From Belliella calami (lineage in GTDB: Bacteria > Bacteroidota > Bacteroidia > Cytophagales > Cyclobacteriaceae), in assembly GCF_022549695.1 (NCBI RefSeq), contig NZ_JAKZGS010000014.1:1-64000 (forward strand): DNA of 64,000 bases, in the 5' to 3' direction. Positions 43,260 through 49,927 of this stretch are shown one piece after another. Positions within the stretch are counted from its first letter, which is position 1; each line of letters starts with the position of its first letter. Both the position numbers and the translations under genes were made by a program. Under the pieces are notes generated by a model. That model was not told the origin of the DNA. It saw nothing but the letters and a program-made list of their open reading frames with translations, and searched no databases.

Positions 43260-44711
43260 CTAGTTTTCAATTTCCTTCAATTCAAAATACTTAAATCCGG
43301 AATCAATTTTTGGAAAGGAAGTTTTGTGTTTTTTGTGCAAAAGAATTAGCCTTTTGTGCGTGATTTCTGAGATTTTTCTGAAACCATTTTTGAATGCTTC
43401 TGAATTAGACTTGATGGTTTCTGGAAGTTGGATACAAATATATTTTCTGTTTCCTAGGTCTTTTTCATTCATCTCCAATACAGCCTGTGCTGTAGCGCCA
43501 GAGCCAGCAAAAAAGTCCAAGATTATACCTTCAGGATCATCCGAAAAACCCAAAAGATACTTGATCAAGCTTGGAGGTTTGGGAAAGTCAAAAACTTTTG
43601 CTCCCAACATTACCTGCAATTCCTTGCTCGCAGTTTCATTGGTGTCCACACCTACCTTGTGGTTGATAAGGTTAGGGGGGGCTTCTTCGTCATAAGAAAG
43701 CTTTTCGTAAGCTGGACTGAGTTTGATTGTGGGGATTTGTATGAAAGTCCCCTTTTTGATCTCTTCATCCAGCTTTGGTTGTGTCCATTTGAATTTGGCT
43801 TTGAGGGTTATTTTTTTGGTAAAATAACCAGCACTAACTTCCGTGTCCTCCAATAATTCGATTGCATACTTATCAGTACCGTAGTTGCCTTTTGGGATTT
43901 TCCCATCAGGGATTCTTGTTGCAACTTTGTTTTTTGGAAATGTTAAAATATTGATCGTGTTGCTTTGATTGAGTAATCCGTTGCTGCTGGGACTGGTTTT
44001 CTTGATTCCTTTGAACTTGCTTTTATCTTTCATCTTTTGATAGCAAAGGACATACTCTACCACTTTTTTGCTCTTTCGTGAAAGATTGGCAGGGGTTTCG
44101 GATTTTACCCAGGAAAAAACCTCAATGTAATTTTCTTCTCCAAACACTTCATCCATCAAAAGCTTCAGGTTTGCAAGTTCGTGATCATCAATGCTTACGA
44201 AGATCAGCCCATCATTTCTTAGGAGCTTTCTTCCCAAGATCAATCTTGGATAGATCATTGATAGCCAATTGGAATGGGTTGATTCGAAGTGGTTTTCTAG
44301 TTTTTGACTTGATTTGGAACTTGAGAACTTATCAGAATAGACAAAATTTTCTGATCCCGTATTGTATGGTGGGTCTATATAGATGACCTTGATTCTTTCG
44401 GTGAAATTCTCTTGAAGCAGCTTTAGCGCATCTAGGTTATCACCTTCAATAAAAATGTTTTCTGAAGAATTGAATTCAATGGATTTTTCAGGGTTTGGGG
44501 TCAGTTTGAAATTTGATTTGGAAAGAGCTTGGTTTTTGGATGCTTCCTTTCCCAACCATTGTAATCCTGATTTTATTTGATTTTCATTTTGTAGGATATC
44601 ATCTAGTTTATTTAAATCAAGTTCATCATTCAAAAATGCTTCGGGATGCTTTTTTTTAAGCAGGTCCAAGAGTTTGTCAATAGTATCAAAAGTGGATTTG
44701 GTCATAATCAT
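43260..44711 (-). CDS. Site-specific DNA methyltransferase, beta class (type III Mod-like)
   Basis: A 483-residue N6-adenine or N4-cytosine methyltransferase. Catalytic motif D113-P-P-Y116 precedes the SAM motif F401-AGSG405, the beta-class order shared by type III Mod proteins. The N-terminal LLKKKHPEAFLNDELDLNKL and IFIEGDNLDALKLLQE segments are Mod-like, with a variable target-recognition region between about 200 and 370. It is somewhat shorter than many Mod subunits, ending soon after GFKYFELKE. No Res helicase-nuclease gene is adjacent; instead a small nuclease-like gene follows. Possible roles: restriction partner, orphan regulator, or remnant of a type III system. Confidence 0.88.
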   Translation of the reverse strand: MIMTKSTFDTIDKLLDLLKKKHPEAFLNDELDLNKLDDILQNENQIKSGLQWLGKEASKNQALSKSNFKLTPNPEKSIEFNSSENIFIEGDNLDALKLLQENFTERIKVIYIDPPYNTGSENFVYSDKFSSSKSSQKLENHFESTHSNWLSMIYPRLILGRKLLRNDGLIFVSIDDHELANLKLLMDEVFGEENYIEVFSWVKSETPANLSRKSKKVVEYVLCYQKMKDKSKFKGIKKTSPSSNGLLNQSNTINILTFPKNKVATRIPDGKIPKGNYGTDKYAIELLEDTEVSAGYFTKKITLKAKFKWTQPKLDEEIKKGTFIQIPTIKLSPAYEKLSYDEEAPPNLINHKVGVDTNETASKELQVMLGAKVFDFPKPPSLIKYLLGFSDDPEGIILDFFAGSGATAQAVLEMNEKDLGNRKYICIQLPETIKSNSEAFKNGFRKISEITHKRLILLHKKHKTSFPKIDSGFKYFELKEIEN

Positions 44712-44965
44712 TGATAATTTCTGTTTAAATATTTATGGCATTTAAAAAAGAGGAATTTGAAAATTTAGTTTAAAATTATGAAAAACAGAACATGAATAAA
44801 CAGAGTTTTGCCAGTAATGATAGAAAAACCTGATTTAGCCTAGAACTGATATTACTTGATAATAAAATAGGCGAGCAATCAACTATGAAACCAATGCTTA
44901 TTGCAAAGAAGCTTATAATCATAAAATGGAAATTGATATAGCCTTACATTTTCAAATTCACTTTA

Positions 44966-46111
44966 CTAAATAGCTAAGTTTTGTATTATTTTTAAAAAAG
45001 CAATTAGCCCAATCATTTCTGTATTGCCTTTTATAGGGAATTGATCCGAACCAGAATAGACTACAAATTTCTTGGTGGCTTTTATGTCTTCAGCTGCTCT
45101 ATGGAATCCCGAACTGATACTTGGTGCAAGGGATTTTTTGATTTCAATAGCCCAGACAGCATCATCTGGTCCTTCCAGTACCAAATCAATTTCATTTTGA
45201 TTGCTTGAGCGGTAATAGGAAGGCTTCCAAGTAGGGGGTAAGTAGTTAAGCGTGTTTTCTATCACAAAACCTTCCCAACTGGAACCAACCAACGGATGAC
45301 CTAGAAGCTGATCAAAACTCGAAATATTCAATAAACTGTGTAACAGTCCTGAATCACGGATATAGACTTTTGGAGATTTGACCAGTCTCTTTTTTGTATT
45401 ACCTGACCAAGATTGTAGCTGACGAACCATAAAAAAGTCCTGCAAAGTATCAAGATATGTTCTAATGGTAGTATGACTCACTTCGAGGCTTTTTCCGATT
45501 TCGCTAAGTACCGCTTGCTGGCCATGATAATGTGCCAACATCATCCAAAACCTCTTCATTCTCGCTGCAGGTACTTGTGGGCCAAATAATGGGATGTCTT
45601 TTTCAACATAAGTGCTGATAAAGTCATAGCGCCAGTCCCAACTATCCTTGTCATTTTCTGCCAAATAACTATCTGGAAAGCCTCCTCTAAACCACAATTT
45701 TTCAAAATTGAATCCTAGAGAATCATCCTCATACAATTCCCAAGCTGTAAAGGGAGTGAGTTCTAAGTACCTGATCCTACCAGCCAAGGTTTCAGAGGAT
45801 TGTTGCAAGAGGACTTTTGATGCAGAACCAAGAAGAAGAAAATGTCCAGCTTTCTCACCTGCTCTTTTTCGAATATCTATCAGTCCTCTGAGTGTCTTAA
45901 ACAGTTCAGGTTTCCTCTGTACCTCATCTATGATCAAAAGTTGATTTTCAAATCTTCTTAAATAACTTTCCGCATCATCCAGCTTTGCCAGATCGGAATC
46001 CAATTCCAAATCTAAGTAATGGATAGGTTTACCAATCATTGCCCGTGATAATTCTAGTGCTAAGGTTGTTTTTCCCACCTGCCTTGGACCAAGAATTAAG
46101 GCTACGGGCAT
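44966..46111 (-). CDS. AAA ATPase with DUF4143 C-terminal domain, early in-frame stop codon
   Basis: From ATG 46111 this encodes 381 residues: Walker A GPRQVGKTT at residues 8-16, Walker B LLIIDEVQ, a GSAS sensor motif, then DUF4143 with SWEGFVIENTL and the DUF4143 nuclease-like core RSSNQNEIDLVLEG..WAIEIKKS. Family members usually begin about 15 codons earlier. Here the upstream bases read M-I-Q-R-D-L-E-S-K, a stop (TAA at 46132-46130), then KYGLGS before the internal Met, all in one frame. Either translation starts at 46111, leaving the ATPase intact without its first helix, or the gene is a recent nonsense pseudogene. Role of the family is unclear; these ATPases are often mobile or accessory. 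Confidence 0.8.
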   Translation of the reverse strand: MPVALILGPRQVGKTTLALELSRAMIGKPIHYLDLELDSDLAKLDDAESYLRRFENQLLIIDEVQRKPELFKTLRGLIDIRKRAGEKAGHFLLLGSASKVLLQQSSETLAGRIRYLELTPFTAWELYEDDSLGFNFEKLWFRGGFPDSYLAENDKDSWDWRYDFISTYVEKDIPLFGPQVPAARMKRFWMMLAHYHGQQAVLSEIGKSLEVSHTTIRTYLDTLQDFFMVRQLQSWSGNTKKRLVKSPKVYIRDSGLLHSLLNISSFDQLLGHPLVGSSWEGFVIENTLNYLPPTWKPSYYRSSNQNEIDLVLEGPDDAVWAIEIKKSLAPSISSGFHRAAEDIKATKKFVVYSGSDQFPIKGNTEMIGLIAFLKIIQNLAI

Positions 46112-46129
46112 TGATCCTAAACCATATTT

Positions 46130-46159
46130 TTACTTACTTTCAAGATCTCTTTGTATCAT
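46130..46159 (-). other. Interrupted N-terminal codons of the DUF4143 ATPase gene
   Basis: ATG at 46159-46157, eight further codons spelling IQRDLESK, and TAA at 46132-46130. They are in the same frame as the ATPase and read like the ordinary N-terminus of these proteins, so the TAA is most simply a nonsense change. Confidence 0.6.
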
Positions 46160-46195
46160 GATAAACTTCAATTTGGATGAAAAATAATAAAAGAG

Positions 46196-46230
46196 TATGC
46201 AATTTGAAAGTTTTACTTTCAAATTGCATA
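46196..46230. repeat. 16-bp perfect inverted repeat upstream of the ATPase gene
   Basis: TATGCAATTTGAAAGT (46196-46211), TTT, ACTTTCAAATTGCATA (46215-46230). It lies 37 bases before the original ATG at 46159. On the plus strand it is followed by A's and on the minus strand it is preceded by T's, so it is not a terminator for either neighbour. It could be an operator. The rest of the 46160-46485 gap shows no gene. Confidence 0.75.
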
Positions 46231-46484
46231 AAAAAAACATTTGAAATTATGTATTTTGAAATTTTAAATAGGTTTTATGTCAAGGGTAATTAGAATGTTT
46301 GTTTAAAGTCTTTATTCTAAAAATCTATTCATAAGACTTTCAGTTATAAATGAGGATAATAAAAAATTCAGTTATGGCAAAAATGTGTTTTGTGAAGAGT
46401 TGATGATATGTAATTTTAGTCTCTTAATAGAATATTAATACAAGCTTTGGCTGAAAAATAACAAAAGGATTTGCCAAAAAAGAG

Positions 46485-46518
46485 AAAAACCCCTTCAGAA
46501 TTACTTCTAAAGGGGTTT
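46485..46518 (-). terminator. Terminator after tRNA-Leu
   Basis: On the minus strand AAACCCCTTTAGAAGTAA pairs with TTCTGAAGGGGTTTTTC, a long stem ending in a T-rich tail, beginning five bases after the tRNA 3' end. Confidence 0.8.
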
Positions 46519-46522
46519 CTTG

Positions 46523-46604
46523 TACCCAGAGCCGGAGTCGAACCGGCACGCCTTGCGGCATTGGTGTTTGAGACCAACGCGTCTACCAATTCCGCCATCT
46601 GGGC
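46523..46604 (-). tRNA. tRNA-Leu (anticodon CAA)
   Basis: 82 bases folding into a class II tRNA: acceptor stem GCCCAGA/TCTGGGT, D-arm GCGGAATTGGTAGACGC, anticodon stem TTGGT/ACCAA with loop CTCAAAC (anticodon CAA at 46570-46568), long variable arm GCCGCAAGGC, and T-arm GCCGG-TTCGACT-CCGGC. The 3' CCA is not encoded. It reads UUG codons. Its 3' end faces the accessory stretch 42655-46159. Confidence 0.97.
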
Positions 46605-46637
46605 AGATGAGCTTTCCGTTCCTTGCTGATCGGGATG

Positions 46638-46668
46638 CAAATATGAAGACTATTTTTTTTCTGTGCAA
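46638..46668 (-). promoter_or_regulatory. Putative promoter of tRNA-Leu
   Basis: TTG (46668-46666), 20 bases, CATATTTG (46645-46638) on the minus strand, one mismatch from TAnnTTTG, about 34 bases before the tRNA 5' end. Confidence 0.5.
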
Positions 46669-46673
46669 GCCTC

Positions 46674-46970
46674 TTAGGGCAGTTCTATGATTTTTTTCGC
46701 ACTAAATGCACTAGGTTTTTCTGAGAAAAGCGGCTTTGTGACGCTCCATACAGATTTAAATAGTTCAGAATCACGGTATTGGTTCAGTGATTTTTCGTCT
46801 TCCCAAAAACTGTACGTCATGAAAATATTTTTAAAGTTTTCATCTTGCCATAGCTCCAAATGATGACAACCTGGAAAATTTCTGATCTTTTCCTTGTTTC
46901 GATTGAAATTCTCTAGAAACTCTTCCACCTTATTTTCTTGGAAAGTCATTCTTACAATTCGCTTCAGCAT
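46674..46970 (-). CDS. Antibiotic biosynthesis monooxygenase (ABM) domain protein
   Basis: About 98 residues forming a dimeric ferredoxin-like ABM fold, with VRMTFQENKVEEFLENFNRNKEKIRNFPGCHHLELW and the family turn TYSFWEDEKSLNQYRDSE. The frame extends to 46988, but ATG 46970 gives the usual N-terminus and ends the overlap with the upstream gene. Small ABM proteins act in heme degradation, quinone oxidation or as unknown binding proteins. Substrate cannot be inferred. Probably cotranscribed with the SAM adenosyltransferase gene. Confidence 0.85.
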   Translation of the reverse strand: MLKRIVRMTFQENKVEEFLENFNRNKEKIRNFPGCHHLELWQDENFKNIFMTYSFWEDEKSLNQYRDSELFKSVWSVTKPLFSEKPSAFSAKKIIELP

Positions 46971-46971
46971 C

Positions 46972-47748
46972 TTATTCCTCAGTTTCAAAATTGATGTAAA
47001 TAGGGCTATCTAACCTCAACCCCAACAAGTCTGAACCATGACCATGATTGATGCCGATTTCCAAGAGGTCTAAACTGTTGAAAAAGGCAAAGCAATCTCC
47101 AGGTTCGACATTGTCGTAGGATTTGTTGATTTTGGTCAAACCTTCTCTGCTAAATTCTATCACAAACCTCCCAGGATTCAGTTTTTCAAAAGCGTCCCTT
47201 TTGATGTTTGTGATCAAGTTTCCGTAATTGTCCACCCTTACCACATGTCCAACGATCTGTTTTCTAGTTGCTTTGAACTGCCGAGACATCATTTTTTTCA
47301 TCTGCATCAAAGGCCCTCCGAAATCATGGATTGCAGCGCCTGAGGCCACTTTTGCAGCAATTGGAGCTAGGATGTCCTTTGCGGGAAATGTGCTGTCTTT
47401 GAGATGGATATCTGCAAACTGAACGATGATGCCTGGATCATAATCAGCCAGCAAGCTTAGAACACCATTGTTCGGGCCAATAAAAATATGCTCTTCGAGT
47501 TTGATTCCTATAAAACCATCTGTCATATTACTCGTTCCATTTAGGGCAACTAGATGAACTGTTCCTTTTGGAAAGTCTTTATATACAGCTCTCAATACAA
47601 AAGCAGCATGTGCAATATCATAAGTGTCTATCTTATGAGAAATATCAATGATGTTCAGTTGGGGATTAATGGATAACATTTTCGCCTTTACTGCGGGAAC
47701 ATAATAGTCTCCGTCTCCAAAATCTGAAATGAATGTTATCAGTGCCAT
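46972..47748 (-). CDS. SAM hydroxide adenosyltransferase (DUF62 family)
   Basis: Related to fluorinase/chlorinase but in most bacteria hydrolyses S-adenosylmethionine to adenosine and methionine. A 258-residue protein with the family motifs FISDFGDGDYYVPAVK at the N-terminus, VALNGTSNMTDGFIGIKLEE, GPNNGVLSLL and DNYGNLITNI at the C-terminal domain. The hydroxide-type Asp-Arg-His set cannot be confirmed by eye. It adjoins the ABM gene with a one-to-two-base spacing. Confidence 0.92.
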   Translation of the reverse strand: MALITFISDFGDGDYYVPAVKAKMLSINPQLNIIDISHKIDTYDIAHAAFVLRAVYKDFPKGTVHLVALNGTSNMTDGFIGIKLEEHIFIGPNNGVLSLLADYDPGIIVQFADIHLKDSTFPAKDILAPIAAKVASGAAIHDFGGPLMQMKKMMSRQFKATRKQIVGHVVRVDNYGNLITNIKRDAFEKLNPGRFVIEFSREGLTKINKSYDNVEPGDCFAFFNSLDLLEIGINHGHGSDLLGLRLDSPIYINFETEE

Positions 47749-47850
47749 ATAAGCAAGTCGATTAAAATTTATATTTTTGTAACAAGTATGAACAAAAGTA
47801 GGAATTTTATCCTTACACCATAAGCAAACATCTAAATCAAATTCAATAGA

Positions 47851-48852
47851 TTGGTAGAAAAAGTAATTACTTTAGAAAATATTTCGTTACTGGACTTTTT
47901 GGGTTCTGAAAACGAAAATATCCGACAGATTGCCGCTGCTTTTCCACAAAGCAAGATTGTTTCGAGAGGCAATGAAATCAGGATCCAAGGTCGTGCACCT
48001 GAGATTTTGAGGATCAATGATGTCATCAATATGCTTCTTCAGCATTTCAACCGATTCGGAAACATAACACCTGAACATGTAAAAGAGTACATTACGCTCG
48101 AAGGAGTACCCTTTGACGAAAATCAAAGGAATGATGTGATTGTTTATGGTAATAAAGGTTTGGTAGTCAAACCTAAGTCTGCAAATCAACGGAAGTTGGT
48201 AGAGTCAGCATCCAAAAATGATTTGGTTTTTGCACTTGGGCCAGCTGGTACTGGAAAAACGTATATAGCCGTAGCTTTAGCAGTCCGTGCCCTGAAAAAC
48301 AGAGAGGTAAAAAGAATCATCATTACCCGCCCAGCAGTGGAGGCAGGTGAGAACCTAGGGTTTTTGCCAGGGGATTTGCAGGAAAAGTTGGATCCTTATC
48401 TAAGGCCTATCTATGATGCTTTGAGTGACATGGTTCCTTCCGAAAAATTGAAATTTTATCAAGAGACAAGGGTGATTGAGATCGCTCCTCTGGCTTATAT
48501 GAGAGGAAGAACACTACACGATGCGTTCGTTTTGTTGGATGAAGCACAAAACACTACAAGTGAACAGATAAAAATGTTTTTGACTCGAATGGGGCCCAAT
48601 TCCAAAGTTATCATCACTGGTGATCAGACCCAAGTCGATCTTCCGAAAAGACAAAAATCAGGTCTAAGTGAATCACTTCATGTCCTCAAAGATGTGAAGG
48701 GGATCGGAATTGTCAATTTGAGTGGAAAAGATGTCATTAGGCATAAACTAGTAAAGTCTATAATAGAGGCTTATGAAAAAGACGAAGCCGAAAAAACACA
48801 AAGAAAAGATGAGTATAGCCGTAGAAAAAGTAACGACGAAGGAGCAGCTTGA
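47851..48852 (+). CDS. PhoH family ATPase
   Basis: A 333-residue PhoH-like P-loop NTPase, a family connected with RNA metabolism and often found with ybeY. Walker A is ALGPAGTGKTYIAVA and Walker B is FVLLDEAQNTT; ITRPAVEAGENLGFLPGDLQEKLDPYLRPIYDAL is the strong family signature. The N-terminal KH-like region has RGNEIRIQGRAPEILRI. TTG 47851 is the only reasonable start. TATTTTTG at 47772-47779 may be its -7 box. The C-terminal charged tail overlaps the next gene in another frame. Confidence 0.93.
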   Translation: MVEKVITLENISLLDFLGSENENIRQIAAAFPQSKIVSRGNEIRIQGRAPEILRINDVINMLLQHFNRFGNITPEHVKEYITLEGVPFDENQRNDVIVYGNKGLVVKPKSANQRKLVESASKNDLVFALGPAGTGKTYIAVALAVRALKNREVKRIIITRPAVEAGENLGFLPGDLQEKLDPYLRPIYDALSDMVPSEKLKFYQETRVIEIAPLAYMRGRTLHDAFVLLDEAQNTTSEQIKMFLTRMGPNSKVIITGDQTQVDLPKRQKSGLSESLHVLKDVKGIGIVNLSGKDVIRHKLVKSIIEAYEKDEAEKTQRKDEYSRRKSNDEGAA

Positions 48853-49246
48853 TACAATTTTTAAGATTCGTGAGGAAGTTTTTGTAGTTGAGCAGCAGGT
48901 AGATCCAGAGGAGGAATATGATGAATTCGAAGATGAGTCGATACATTTCTTAGCATCTGTAAATGGTCAAGATGCAGGTACTGCTAGATGGAGGTTTACA
49001 AAAAATGGCATTAAATTGGAGCGCTTTGCTGTTTTGAAGCCTATGAGAGGTAAAGGGGTAGGCCAAGCACTTGTCAAAGCAGTATTGAAAGATATTGCAG
49101 ATAAAGAATCAACAAAGGGTAAATTACTCTACATGCATGCCCAATTGCCAGCAATCCCACTTTATGCAAAGTTTGGTTTTGAAAAAGTTGGCGAGATGTT
49201 TGAAGAATGCAATATTATGCATTACCAAATGGAAAAGTATTTATAA
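48809..49246 (+). CDS. GNAT family N-acetyltransferase (ElaA-like)
   Basis: About 145 residues of the GNAT fold. The acetyl-CoA loop reads LERFAVLKPMRGKGVGQALVKAVL, and the C-terminal LLYMHAQLPAIPLYAKFGFEKVG is the ElaA-like motif. Starts at 48773 and 48809 are both possible; even the shorter one overlaps phoH by 44 bases in a different frame, so the two genes are coupled in sequence. Substrate unknown. Confidence 0.88.
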   Translation: MSIAVEKVTTKEQLDTIFKIREEVFVVEQQVDPEEEYDEFEDESIHFLASVNGQDAGTARWRFTKNGIKLERFAVLKPMRGKGVGQALVKAVLKDIADKESTKGKLLYMHAQLPAIPLYAKFGFEKVGEMFEECNIMHYQMEKYL

Positions 49247-49287
49247 TTTCGCAATAGTTTTTAATTAATAAACAAATTTTAAAAGTC

Positions 49288-49836
49288 ATGAATAAATTAT
49301 TACTACCAGTATTCGCTTTTTTTCTGTTGGCTACTTCTGTTTCAGCTCAGTCAGTGATGGAAAAAGAATATCCTACAGGAGAAGTTAAGCTGAATTTTCT
49401 TAATACTATACTTCTAGGTTCTGTAGAGCTTGGGTACGAGCACTTCATAGCTGATGACCAATCGATAGGAGTGGAATTACACATCAACGACCGTTTTGCA
49501 TATGTTGGTACCAATGACAATAAAAGCTTCAGTGCCACATCAGTTATGGCGTCTTATAATTTCTACTTTGTAGGTGATGAAAACGGAAAATTATACCTCT
49601 TCCCTTTTGCCAAGTATAGATTTGGTGATTTTACAGAAGTTGAAAACAACAACACCAATATTGTTGATATGAATAGTTTTTTGATCGGACTTGGTGGTGG
49701 ATATAAGTGGATATTCAATAATAAATTCGCTTTTGGACCATATGCGTCGATCGCTAGGGGATTTAGCCAAGAAGTAAATGATCGGTTTACAGCTGTAGAG
49801 TTTAAGGCAGGTTTCTCAGTTGGTTTTAGATTCTAA
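49288..49836 (+). CDS. Outer membrane beta-barrel protein
   Basis: A 182-residue exported protein, signal MNKLLLPVFAFFLLATSVSAQ, then eight to ten short amphipathic strands of OmpW/OmpX-like pattern (VKLNFLNTILLGSVELGYEHFI; LYLFPFAKYRFGDFTE; FLIGLGGGYKWIFNNKFAFGPYASIARGF) ending in the aromatic strand AGFSVGFRF, the BAM recognition signal. Probably a small porin-like or adhesion protein. Monocistronic with a strong terminator. Confidence 0.85.
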   Translation: MNKLLLPVFAFFLLATSVSAQSVMEKEYPTGEVKLNFLNTILLGSVELGYEHFIADDQSIGVELHINDRFAYVGTNDNKSFSATSVMASYNFYFVGDENGKLYLFPFAKYRFGDFTEVENNNTNIVDMNSFLIGLGGGYKWIFNNKFAFGPYASIARGFSQEVNDRFTAVEFKAGFSVGFRF

Positions 49837-49863
49837 TAAAACTATCCGTTTATAAACATTTAA

Positions 49864-49889
49864 GGGAGCTATATTTAGCTCCTTTTTTT
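49864..49889 (+). terminator. Terminator after the outer-membrane barrel gene
   Basis: GGAGCTA (49865-49871), TATT, TAGCTCC (49876-49882), followed by TTTTTTTA and another T run. Confidence 0.88.
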
Positions 49890-49927
49890 ATTTTTTTTCA
49901 CTAGATTTAATCAAACTTTTCCTAGTT

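Noticed and set aside
44712-44965. Possible remnant gene before the ATPase stop (reading NAYCKEAYNHKMEIDIALHFQIHFTK)
   Set aside because: Short, without start, and no known family; not enough to call a pseudogene.
42655-46604. Integrative element ended by a tRNA-Leu attachment repeat
   Set aside because: No integrase and no duplicated tRNA 3' segment could be found in the window.
46416-46640. A 74-residue minus-strand frame
   Set aside because: It runs through tRNA-Leu and its terminator, so it is a chance frame.
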